From JACRCT01 sp049841135 (GTDB lineage Bacteria > Myxococcota > Myxococcia > Myxococcales > UBA5297), in NCBI GenBank assembly GCA_049841135.1, contig JASGHK010000002.1, positions 992,001 to 1,056,000 of the forward strand: a stretch of 64,000 bases of DNA, read 5' to 3'. The translations under genes were made by a program, and so were the position numbers. The first letter of the stretch is position 1; each line of letters begins with the position of its first letter. Below are positions 28,324 to 38,100 of the stretch, piece by piece. The notes under the pieces were generated by a model. The model did no database searches, was not told the DNA's origin, and saw only the letters and a list, made by a program, of their open reading frames with translations.

Positions 28324-28790
28324 GCACTCCTGTCGATCGCAGCGACCTCGTCCCTGTCGCCAACATGCGCGGAGAGGACGATGAAGAAACCGAGATGCTC
28401 CGCGCGTCGTTCGCGGAGGCGACGGCCTACCTGAAAGGCTTCAAGTGGTTCAAGCGTCTCCGGAAGGCCTTCCTTGGGCTCGGGGTCGGTGGTGTCGTCT
28501 CCGTGTTCCTCATGGACGTCGATGCCAGCGAGGGCGTGGACGAGACGCTCTGGGTCGTAGTCGGTGACCTGCCCAGCGCCTATCTCGTGGTCGACCGCGC
28601 CCCAACCGCGGCCCAAGCCCTTCGCGTCTATTGCGAGCTGATGGAGGACTGGGCAAAGGCCGTTCGGTCAGGCCACGGGCTCGAACTCGTCTTCCCGGTA
28701 GCCACGGACGCGACGGCAGCCAACGCAGCCGCACTGGATGCCCGCATCCGCTTCCTCCGCGAGGAACTCCTTCCACTCTTCGAGGGCTAG
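28320..28790 (+). CDS. Hypothetical cytoplasmic protein
   Basis: The 156-residue product starts at an ATG overlapping the permease stop (ATGA). The sequence LWVVVGDLPSAYLVVDRAPTA followed by YCELMEDWAKAVRSGHGLE looks like a compact alpha/beta domain of the kind often found in small immunity- or DUF4826-like proteins. That likeness is a guess from pattern only. There is no signal peptide or membrane segment. Tight coupling to the exporter may be positional only. Confidence 0.7.
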   Translation: MSTPVDRSDLVPVANMRGEDDEETEMLRASFAEATAYLKGFKWFKRLRKAFLGLGVGGVVSVFLMDVDASEGVDETLWVVVGDLPSAYLVVDRAPTAAQALRVYCELMEDWAKAVRSGHGLELVFPVATDATAANAAALDARIRFLREELLPLFEG

Positions 28791-29074
28791 TGCTGGCCAA
28801 GTTGAGCGCACCGATGAACGCGTGGCTCGACAGCATCCTGCGCGTCTTCCTCGCGCTCGCCGCCGCGGCCTTCGGGTTCTACTCGGCGATTCTCCTCTTC
28901 GGCTGCGGCCCACCGCGCCCTCTCTCGTGGACCGTGGGCGTGCTGGCGATCAACGCCTTGGCGATCCTCGGCTGGCGCTTCGTCCAGGGCCGGAAGGGCG
29001 GCCTGTTCTTCTCCACCGGCGCGGTGGCGATCGGCTATGTCGCGGGCGCCTGCCTCGGCATGCTCGCGCCGTGA
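28790..29074 (+). CDS. Small membrane protein with three predicted helices
   Basis: A GTG at 28790 shares one base with the preceding stop (TAGTG); an ATG at 28814 is the alternative start. The 94-residue product has three hydrophobic segments (about 15-37, 43-62 and 70-90) and no recognisable motif. Its position at the end of the NatAB-like operon suggests cotranscription. Confidence 0.6.
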   Translation: MLAKLSAPMNAWLDSILRVFLALAAAAFGFYSAILLFGCGPPRPLSWTVGVLAINALAILGWRFVQGRKGGLFFSTGAVAIGYVAGACLGMLAP

Positions 29075-29086
29075 CGAGAGAACCAC

Positions 29087-29158
29087 CGAGGCGTCACTCG
29101 GGCCGCGTTCATGTCACCGAATACATGTCTATCTTCAGCAACTCCTTCTGACGCCTCG
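29087..29158. terminator. Long inverted repeat in a convergent intergenic gap
   Basis: CGAGGCGTCA (29087-29096) and TGACGCCTCG (29149-29158) are perfect 10-bp inverted partners 52 bases apart, with smaller palindromes between them. The site lies between convergent genes (ends at 29074 and 29182), so it may end transcription from both sides or stabilise transcript ends. Confidence 0.35.
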
Positions 29159-29181
29159 CCGGCCTCCCGGGGCCCTGGAAA

Positions 29182-30261
29182 TCACGCGGGCGCGCGCCCG
29201 CGCTGCGGCAGTCCTAGCCGCTCCCGACGCAGCGCCAGGAGCTCGCGCACCAGGATCTGCCCGATGGCCACGATGGGCACCGCGATGAGCGGCCCCAGGA
29301 GTCCGACCAGCTCGGTCAGCACCATCACGGTGATGATGACGATGAGCGGGTTCACCTGGACGGTGCGCCGGTAGACCGTGGGCCCCAGCACGTGGTTCTC
29401 GAACTGCTGGTAGAGCACGAAGAAGATCGCGCAGCCCACGCCCTTCCAGATCCCGCCGACCACCGCGACGATGGTGGTGAGCACCACGCCCGCCACCGAG
29501 TTGCCGATGATCGGCACGAAGCTCGACAGCCCGCTCAGGATGCCCAGCGGCAGGAAGTACGGGATGCGGATGATGGCGAAGAAGGTGGAAGTCACGACCG
29601 CGTTGACCGTGCAGATGAAGGTCAGCCCACCGAGGTACCCGCCGATGGACTGGTAGGCCTTGGTCAGCAGCCGCTCGTAGCGCTCTCGCCGCTCGGGGGT
29701 GGCCTCGTCCAGGGCGCGCATCACCAGCCCAGGGCCGAAGACGAGCATGAAGATGATCAGGAAAAAGGTGGTGGTGACCGCCCCCACCCCGGTGATGACC
29801 CCTTTGAGCGTGGCGACCAGCGCGTTGGCGCCGGCCTGCACGAACGCCGGCAGCTTCTCCTGCAGCTGGTCGAGCTTCAGGTCGAGCGAGAAGCGCCTAT
29901 CGAGCCGGTGGTAGAGCTCCGAGCCACGCACGTTCTCGACCAGGCTGGGCACCTGCTGCACGAAGCTCTCCCCCTGCTCGATGGCCGGCGGGACGATCGC
30001 GACCGCGATGGCGGTGAAGGCCGCCAGCAGCCCAGCCATGACCAGCGCGATGGCCGGGCCCTTGTGCACTCGGTGGGCACGCAGCCAGCGGACCGGCCGG
30101 TCGAGCGCGATGGAGATGAGCAGTCCCGCGACGGTGACGGTCAGCGCGAAGCCGGCGTGAAGCAGGACGTAGACGACCGCGACGACGCCCAGCGCGGTGA
30201 GGACGACCGTCGCTGCCGTCTTGAAGCTGACCTGGGAGCGGGCGCGAGCCTCGGGCGGCAT
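29182..30261 (-). CDS. AI-2E (PerM/TqsA) family transporter
   Basis: The 359-residue inner-membrane protein has about eight membrane segments with a long charged loop between the third and fourth (about 85-150). The conserved C-terminal block includes SFVPIIGNSVAGV, NHVLGPTVYRRTVQVNPL and LVGLLGPLIAVPIVAI. Members export autoinducer-2 or act as Na+/H+ antiporters; which applies here cannot be told. It is separated from DUF2252 by 94 bases that include a small GC hairpin. Confidence 0.9.
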   Translation of the reverse strand: MPPEARARSQVSFKTAATVVLTALGVVAVVYVLLHAGFALTVTVAGLLISIALDRPVRWLRAHRVHKGPAIALVMAGLLAAFTAIAVAIVPPAIEQGESFVQQVPSLVENVRGSELYHRLDRRFSLDLKLDQLQEKLPAFVQAGANALVATLKGVITGVGAVTTTFFLIIFMLVFGPGLVMRALDEATPERRERYERLLTKAYQSIGGYLGGLTFICTVNAVVTSTFFAIIRIPYFLPLGILSGLSSFVPIIGNSVAGVVLTTIVAVVGGIWKGVGCAIFFVLYQQFENHVLGPTVYRRTVQVNPLIVIITVMVLTELVGLLGPLIAVPIVAIGQILVRELLALRRERLGLPQRGRAPA

Positions 30262-30355
30262 CCAGCCTCCTGCCCGGAAGGCTGCGCACTCTCGGCTCGG
30301 AAATTGAGGCCCTGGGGGCCCTCGACCGGCGGGAGAGCCGGCCGCTCCCCGCCCG

Positions 30356-31723
30356 TCAGCGGCCGAACCCGAACTCGCCCTTCTCGAAGGCCACCTTGTA
30401 CGCCTGGTAGTCGGCCGTCACGCGGTCCGCTTCCTCGGCCGCGAACCGGACGACCTCCTTCGCGAGTCCACGGTCGAGCGCGCGGGCGAGATCCTTGTCC
30501 GAGGCGAAGCCGTCCTTCTTGTCCGAGCGGGCGTGGGCTTGCGCCAGAGCTGCACCGCAAGCTCGGGCGTAGTCCTTCAGGTCGCCGGCGTCGAGCTTGG
30601 CGAGCTCGACCGCCGCCTTGTGCGGGCTGCGCTCGCGCACCAGGAAGCTCTTCCCGCCCAGCTGGATGGCGCCGTAGTACGGGTCTCCGCCCGGGGATTG
30701 GACCTTCTCGCCGGCGACGACCCGCTCCGCGGCTGGACGCTTGTCGGCGGCGCCGGTGTACGGCTCGAGGACCGAGGGCCGCTCCTGCTTGATCTCCAGG
30801 ACGAGGTCGTCGTCCGCCGACTTGGTGGGGCCTTCGACGAGCACGTAGTACCGCTCGCTGCCCAGGCTCGCCGTGCCGCTCTCGAGCTTGGCGGCGACGT
30901 CCTTCACCTTCAGGAAGTCCTTCGAGAGCCCCGCCTCCGACCGGTACGACTTGAGCGCGTCCGCGAACTCCTCGACGCGCTCCGACTGCGGCTGGATCTC
31001 CGCCGTCGTCAGGAACCGGCCCTTCTTCAGATCCACCCGCTCGGCCAGGAACTCCTTCCGGCTCTGCTTCTCCGCCTTCTCGAGCAGCTTGGCGACGACC
31101 TTGGGCGCGTTCTTCGAGTCGATGCGGGCGCCCTTCTCGCCGTCGTTCCCGACGAAGCCCTTCATCGCGTCCTGGTAGCCCTTGAGGAATGCCTCGGTGA
31201 TCTTCTCGCGCTTCGCCGCGGGAATGCCGTTGTCGCGCGCGGCCAACTCGAACGCCGTCGCGCCTCGGCGCAGATCCCAGCCCGCCGGCGCAGCGGTCGT
31301 CTCGTCGAAGTCGTTCAGGCCGAAGAAGACCTTGCCGTCCTTGCCCTCGATGGCGCCGAAGTTCTCTGGGTGCACGTCGCCGTTGCACAGCACCTTCGGC
31401 TGACCGGCGTCGACGCCCTTCAGGTCCCGGTAGAAGAGGCCGGCGGTCCCACGGAAGAACACGAACGGCGAGGTGGTGAGCTTCTGAAACTTGCCTCGCG
31501 CTCCGGCCGGGTTGGTGACGATGAGGTCGCGGTTGTCCGCCAGCAATGCCTGCTTTACCTCGGACTCACGCGTCTTCCTCGCGGGCTCGAGCACGTCGGA
31601 GGCCTTGGTCGTCGTCTTCCTCGGCGACTTCTCGTGCTTCGCCTGTTTGGCCTTCGTGGGCTCGCTTGCATGCGACTTCTTGGACGAGACGCTCGAGGGG
31701 CGGCGGGTGATGGAGACAGGCAT
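30356..31723 (-). CDS. DUF2252 family protein (protein-kinase-like fold)
   Basis: The 455-residue product starts at the ATG at 31723, with a Ser/Lys/Thr-rich basic N-terminus of about 45 residues. The core shows FVFFRGTAGLFYRDL, then CNGDVHPENFGAIEGK, which resembles the catalytic H-x-D-x-x-x-x-N loop of aminoglycoside phosphotransferases, then FGLNDFDET, the matching DFD metal-binding motif. These are the marks of DUF2252. A small-molecule or protein kinase activity is inferred from the fold; no substrate is known. Confidence 0.85.
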   Translation of the reverse strand: MPVSITRRPSSVSSKKSHASEPTKAKQAKHEKSPRKTTTKASDVLEPARKTRESEVKQALLADNRDLIVTNPAGARGKFQKLTTSPFVFFRGTAGLFYRDLKGVDAGQPKVLCNGDVHPENFGAIEGKDGKVFFGLNDFDETTAAPAGWDLRRGATAFELAARDNGIPAAKREKITEAFLKGYQDAMKGFVGNDGEKGARIDSKNAPKVVAKLLEKAEKQSRKEFLAERVDLKKGRFLTTAEIQPQSERVEEFADALKSYRSEAGLSKDFLKVKDVAAKLESGTASLGSERYYVLVEGPTKSADDDLVLEIKQERPSVLEPYTGAADKRPAAERVVAGEKVQSPGGDPYYGAIQLGGKSFLVRERSPHKAAVELAKLDAGDLKDYARACGAALAQAHARSDKKDGFASDKDLARALDRGLAKEVVRFAAEEADRVTADYQAYKVAFEKGEFGFGR

Positions 31724-31857
31724 GGGGGCCTTCCTGCGATGGGAACCGCGAGAGTGTGCCACCGTTCCGCGACATCGCGCATCAGCGCGCGTCAGAAGGA
31801 TCTTGTCCTTGCTCGATCCCGTCCGGTCACTGCGCAGGGCAGCAGGAGGCCCGCGCG

Positions 31858-32361
31858 CTAACGCTTGCGGCTCAGGGCCTGCTCTATCCCCAACCGCGCC
31901 AATTCGTCGCAGCGCTCGTTCTCGGCGTGCCCGTTGTGCCCCCGGACCCAGCGCGCCTCCACCTCGTGCACCTGCATCAGCGCATCCAGCTGCTTCCAAA
32001 GGTCGGCGTTGATCAGCTCCCCGTCCGGCCCGTTGTTGCGACGCCAGCCCTTCCGCTTCCAGCCCGCCAGCCACTCGTTGATGGCCTGCACCACGTACTT
32101 GCTGTCCGAGCAGAGCTTGACCTTGCACGGCCGCTTGAGCGCCTCCAACCCCCGGAGCACGCCCATGATCTCCATCCGGTTGTTGGTCGTGTGCTCCTCC
32201 CCGCCACAGGCTTCGCGCTCGTGCGCCCCCATGCGCAACAGGTAGCCCCAGCCGCCCGGCCCGGGGTTGCCCGAGCAGGCGCCGTCGGTGAAGAGCTCCA
32301 CGGTGGTTGTGGTGGGCGAGCTGCGCGCGTCCGCCCCCGGCTTCGGCTGACCAAGAGTCAT
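31858..32361 (-). CDS. rnhA: Ribonuclease HI
   Basis: The 167-residue enzyme cleaves the RNA strand of RNA-DNA hybrids. The four catalytic carboxylates are visible: Asp in LFTDGACSGNPGPGGWG, Glu in NNRMEIMGV, Asp in LCSDSKYVV and Asp in ERCDELA. The catalytic-loop histidine in RGHNGH and the basic handle (GWKRKGWRR) are also present. The start at 32361 removes 16 upstream residues not found in the family. It is divergent from the diacylglycerol-kinase-like gene, 59 bases away. Confidence 0.95.
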   Translation of the reverse strand: MTLGQPKPGADARSSPTTTTVELFTDGACSGNPGPGGWGYLLRMGAHEREACGGEEHTTNNRMEIMGVLRGLEALKRPCKVKLCSDSKYVVQAINEWLAGWKRKGWRRNNGPDGELINADLWKQLDALMQVHEVEARWVRGHNGHAENERCDELARLGIEQALSRKR

Positions 32362-32420
32362 GCGCCAAACTACACCGGCTGCTCGACCGGCGCCCGCGCT
32401 CCGTCGCACAATCGGGCGCC

Positions 32421-33509
32421 ATGGCCCAGCGCACGACCAGCCCTACGACGAAGAAGAGGAAGGCCGTCAGCCGCAGCAAGCCCCTCGCGCTCCTCGTCGG
32501 CAACCCCGCGGCCCAGAGCGGCAAGAACGACGAGCGGATCGTCCTGGCGCGCGAGCTGCTCGACAAGGCGGGCATCGCGCACGAGTTCCTGGCGACGCAG
32601 CCCGAGGGCCGCACCGCCACGGTGTTGGAGAACGAGCTGGCGGGCGGTAAGTACTCGCAGGTCATCGCCATGGGCGGCGACGGGACCATCTCCGACGTCG
32701 CCCGCGGGCTCTTCGCCTCCGGGCTGGCCAAGAAGGTCCCGCTGGGAATCCTGCCGACCGGCACCGCCAACGACATTGGCCGCAGCTTCGGGCTGGAGAG
32801 CGCCGAGCCCGCGTTGGAGCACAACGTCGACGTGGTGCGCGAAGGCTACGAGACCGGCTTCGACATCACCCGGCTGACCGCCATCGACGAGGGCGGCCGG
32901 CAGCTCCGCGAGCAGATCTTCGTCGACAGCTGCGGCTGGGGGCTGGGGCCGAAGGCGCTGCGGATGCGCAATGAGGACCGCAGGATCGTCGAGGACATTC
33001 CCTTCGTGCGGCTCTTCTTCCGCGACCACGCCGTCTACGCCGCGGCCGCGCTCAAGGCCTTCGCCGAGTCGTACGTCTTCGAGACCAAGTTCGACGTCGA
33101 CGTCGTGGCTGATGGCAGGAAGCTGCGCTGGGAGGGCCTGACGGACCTGGTGGTGAAGAGCCAGCGCATCTACGCCGGGCTCTGGTGCTTCGATCCCGAC
33201 TCGCGCCACGACGACGGCCTGGTGGAGGTGATGCCCTTCGCCGGCCGCCGCGACTGGCTCTCCAAGACGCTGCTCTACCTCGATCACTCGGGCTCGCTCT
33301 CGCGGGACCTCGAGGAGGCCGGGCTGGAGCACGCCCGGATGCTCAAGGCCGCCAAGCTCGAGCTCACCTTCCGCACGCGCACCCGCGGCGAGCCCCTGGC
33401 GGCCCAGGTCGACGGCGAGGAGTTCCCGGAGATGGCGCGGGTCAAGCTCGAGTGCCTCAAGCGCGCGCTGCGCCTCATCGTCCCCAAGCCGAAGGAGCAG
33501 GACGAGTGA
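32421..33509 (+). CDS. Diacylglycerol kinase / YegS-like lipid kinase
   Basis: The 362-residue protein has a basic N-terminus and then the DAGK catalytic domain: LLVGNPAAQSGKND (phosphate-binding turn), AMGGDGTISDVARGL (the GGDGT motif) and GILPTGTANDIGRSF. The C-terminal beta-rich domain includes FDPDSRHDDGLVEVM. It should phosphorylate a lipid alcohol such as diacylglycerol, or sphingosine-like bases; the alpha-oxoamine synthase at 60276 hints that sphingolipids could exist here. The ATG at 32421 fits the family; the frame is open further upstream. Confidence 0.88.
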   Translation: MAQRTTSPTTKKRKAVSRSKPLALLVGNPAAQSGKNDERIVLARELLDKAGIAHEFLATQPEGRTATVLENELAGGKYSQVIAMGGDGTISDVARGLFASGLAKKVPLGILPTGTANDIGRSFGLESAEPALEHNVDVVREGYETGFDITRLTAIDEGGRQLREQIFVDSCGWGLGPKALRMRNEDRRIVEDIPFVRLFFRDHAVYAAAALKAFAESYVFETKFDVDVVADGRKLRWEGLTDLVVKSQRIYAGLWCFDPDSRHDDGLVEVMPFAGRRDWLSKTLLYLDHSGSLSRDLEEAGLEHARMLKAAKLELTFRTRTRGEPLAAQVDGEEFPEMARVKLECLKRALRLIVPKPKEQDE

Positions 33510-33571
33510 ACCCCGATGTGATGGCGGTTGCAGGATTCGTAGGGCGACCCGGCCAGTCCTGAGAGGGTCCC

Positions 33572-34213
33572 GTGCGCTCTCTGCTCGCTCTCTCCATCCT
33601 GCTCGCGCTCGGCGCTCTTGGCTGCCGCGCCCAGCCCAGCGGATTCGACGCCCAGCACCTGTCGCTGGCTGCGCCCGTCGCCTCCGCGCCTCGGCGAGCC
33701 TGGAACCCGGTCGCGACGAACGCGCTGCGCACCTCGACCTTTCCCGCGTGCGGCTGCGACCTCTTGTGCGAGGCGCCTCGGCGGTGCGTCCTGATTGAAG
33801 TGCCGGAACGCTGCCGGGCCCCCATGGAGCATCACTTCTTCAACGGGAGCTACCGCTGGTGCCTCACCACCCATGAGCGAGACACGCTCGACCGCGACTA
33901 CGAAGTCCAACTGAGCGACCTTCAAGGATCTGGCCCAGCGATTCCAAGCGCCGCCCTCCTCCAGGCACTCTGCGCCCTGCAGGCCGACTGCGACGGCCAG
34001 GATCGGAGTCTTTGCCCACAGGGCTGTCCTGCCGGGCAGTGCTGCTTCGGCTGGGGTGGCCATCCGAGCGCCTACCGTTGCATGCGCCCCTGCTACCACG
34101 CAGGCCACTGTCCCTCTGGGCAGATCTGTGACTGCGAGGTCGGCGTGAATGGACTGCCCGCGGGATCCTCGATCACGGGCGGGTGCACTGCCGACTACCT
34201 CGACGTCTATTGA
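33572..34213 (+). CDS. Cysteine-rich lipoprotein
   Basis: The 213-residue product starts at a GTG (33572). The signal peptide ends in LGALGC, a lipobox with the lipidated Cys at residue 18. More than fifteen further cysteines occur in pairs such as CGCDLLC, CPQGCPAGQCC and CDCEV, implying a disulfide-knitted extracellular domain. It is not a recognised family. It stands alone between a + strand kinase gene and a convergent regulatory operon. Confidence 0.7.
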   Translation: MRSLLALSILLALGALGCRAQPSGFDAQHLSLAAPVASAPRRAWNPVATNALRTSTFPACGCDLLCEAPRRCVLIEVPERCRAPMEHHFFNGSYRWCLTTHERDTLDRDYEVQLSDLQGSGPAIPSAALLQALCALQADCDGQDRSLCPQGCPAGQCCFGWGGHPSAYRCMRPCYHAGHCPSGQICDCEVGVNGLPAGSSITGGCTADYLDVY

Positions 34214-34324
34214 TGCCGGCGAGGGAGCCCCGCCGTACACACCGCTTGGGGCACGCCGAGGTGAGGTCTGGCCCCTCGACTTCGAGGCTCGCGCTGCTCG
34301 CCTCTGCGCTCGGGGTGTCGGGCC

Positions 34325-35184
34325 TCAGTCGTCGTCGTAGAAGACCTCGCCCACGAAGTCCGGGTCGAACGGCGCGAGGTAGTGCCGCAGGACGGACGCC
34401 GACCTGAGCTCCGCCGCCTGGCCCTGGAAGCACGTGGCGAACGCCTTGAGCGTCCTGCCCTTGGCGACGTCCTCGTCGAAGACCATCACCTTCTTGTCCC
34501 GGAACCGCTCCAGGTACACCTCGTCGGAGGCCGACCGGATGGGCTGCTCGTCGTCGCGCTTGAACATCGAGAAGCGCAGGAAATAGAGCTCGCAGTCCAA
34601 GAGCTCCGCGAGCATCAGCGCGGGCCGGATGCTGCCGTGCGCGGCCCCGACGATGAGGTCCGGCACGAACCCCGACTTCTTCACCTTCTCCGCCAGCGCG
34701 CGGATCGCCAGCGGCTCCGAGGCCCGCCACGTGTATTTGTCGGCGGTGTTCGTGTACAGGAACCCCGTCAGGAACTCGGGGATGCGCGCACGCAGGCCCG
34801 CCAGCCGCATCGGCGCGATCGGCTTGAGCCGGTAGACGGACCGGGCGATGTCGATGGACTCGACGAACAGCTCCTGCGCCACCTTGCGCGTCGACGGCAT
34901 GTACGCGTCGGGGTTCTTCTCGAACTTCACGAAGTCGATGTACTGCGTGGGGTGCAGCGGCAGCCCGAAGTCGATGCAGATCTTGTAGTTCAGCAGCACC
35001 GACGGGATGGCCTGCAGCCGGATGTAGAGCTGAGTCGCGGCGTGCACCAGCTCGGCCCGCGGCGCCCGCGGGTCCAGGCAGAACTGCGCGGTCAGCTCGG
35101 CGTCCTTGAGCAGGTCCCCGAAGCGCGACTCGAACGTCAGGTCGTCGGGCGGCGCCCAGAAGTCCGCGCGGACGAGGTCGGTGA

Positions 35185-35188
<4 letters not shown>
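34325..35188 (-). CDS. Phosphoribosyltransferase-like protein in a two-component operon
   Basis: The 287-residue protein starts at GTG 35188, overlapping the regulator stop as GTGA. The C-terminal half has a type I PRTase core. LIVGAAHGSIRPALMLAELL matches the first strand and loop, and VMVFDEDVAKGRTLKAF is the PRPP-binding loop with two acidic residues followed by a small-residue turn. The N-terminal 130 residues form a separate helical domain that I do not recognise. It could salvage a base or bind PRPP as a sensor. Its coupling to a histidine kinase and NtrC regulator suggests signalling or effector use. Confidence 0.7.
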
Positions 35189-36563
<1,375 letters not shown>

Positions 36564-36567
<4 letters not shown>

Positions 36568-37938
36568 CCGCTCGCTCCTTCCGCCCCCGCTCCCGAATCC
36601 GCCTGCGCGGCCGCGATGACCGGCTCGGCGGGCAGCACCAGCCTGGCCACGCAGCCGCCGCCTTCGCGGGCCGACAGCGTCAGCTCGCCGCCGTGCTGGC
36701 GGGCGAGCGCGCGGGCGATGGTCAAGCCCAACCCGGTGCCCTTGGGCTTGGTGGTGGCGCCCGGCTCGAAGAGCTTTCCGGCGATGTCCGCCGACAGGCC
36801 GCTGCCGCGGTCGAGCACCTCCACCTTGGCGCCGCCGTCCGCCCTGGCCTCGCAGACCAGCTCGACGAGGGTCCCCGCCGCGCTCGCCTCCAGCGCGTTC
36901 TGCACCAGGTTGACCAGGATCTGCCGGACCTTGCGCGGGTCGCAGCGGACCTGGGCTGGCGCGGCCCTCACCGCCAGGTTCACGCCCTTCTCGCGGGCGA
37001 GGCCCTCGTGCAGCTCGGCGATCTCGCCCGACAGCCTGGCCAGGTCGGCGCGCTCCTCCGAGAGCGGGACCAGCGGTCGCGAGAAGTTGAGGAACTCCTC
37101 GAGCACGGCCTGCATGCGGTCCACCTCGTGGCGCAGCACCTTCAGCCGCTCGGCCCCCTTGCCCTCCTCGCCCACGTTCTGGGTGAGCAGCGCGGAGAGG
37201 CCCTTCACCGTGGACATCGGGTTCTTCAGCTCGTGGGCGATCTCCCCGAAGAGCGCCACCAGCTCGCGTGAGCGCTCGGTGTGCTCGCGGCGCAGCTGCT
37301 CGTTGGCGCCGAGCGCGCGCCAGACCATGCCACCGAAGACGTTGCGCTGTGCCCGGCCCAGCGCCACCGCGCCGATCGTCGCCAGGTTCATGAAGGCGGC
37401 AGCGAACCACAAGTGGGCCGTGCCGTGACCGGCGCGCACCCCGCCCCCGAAGAGCTCCAGGTTGTAGCCAGGGACGAGCCCGTGCACGGCGATGTAGCCC
37501 ATCCCCCAGGGCGCGGAGAGCTGCAGGCCAACGAGGGCCCAGAAGTACCAGGGACGCTCGACCATGATGGTCCCGACGAAGAGCGCCAGGAGCACCATCG
37601 GCGGCATCACCGGGCTCTCCAGGCCTCCGGTGACGAAGGCGATGACGAGCTGTCCGAGCACGCCGGCGGCGATGTTCAGGTCCGCCGCCCGCGGGGTCAT
37701 GCCGAAGCGCCGGAAGCGCCAGACCTCGATGGAGCTCAGCGAGAATCATGGCCGTCGCGAGGCAGATGAGGGTGACTCGCCTCCAGGGCATCGGCTCCCA
37801 GAACCCCAGTCCGATGGCCAGCAGCCCCACCACTGGGGCGATATAGACCCGCGCGCCGATGATCGTCGAGAACAGGCGCGCGAACTCCTCGCGGTGGAGC
37901 TCTTCGAAGAAGCCTCTGGGCTGGTGGGAGTCGGGCAT
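36564..37938 (-). CDS. Membrane sensor histidine kinase (apparent +1 indel)
   Basis: The frame breaks at GAGCTCCATCG (minus strand, 37737-37727). Reading GAGCTCATCG joins the N-terminal MPDSHQPRGFFEELHREEF part to the rest and gives 457 residues. Six or so membrane helices (about 25-200) form an integral sensor without a periplasmic domain. The HisKA motif EIAHELKNP (H235) and HATPase boxes (NLVQNALEAS, DRGSGLS, GTGLGLTIA) follow. It should phosphorylate the adjacent NtrC regulator, with which it overlaps. The signal is unknown; it could be membrane state or a lipophilic molecule. Confidence 0.9.
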
Positions 37939-38100
37939 GGGGCGCTCGCTGCGCCGGCATTCTAGCCTGCACCCTGCTCTGCTCCCTCCCCGAAAGCCGA
38001 CGCCTGCGGTCGTCCCCCGAGCAGCCTCGCGGAGCGGCCCGGGCTTTCCCGCGCGCCTGCCTGCCTTGCCGGTGCCGGGTCGCAAGCCGAGATTCCTCCC

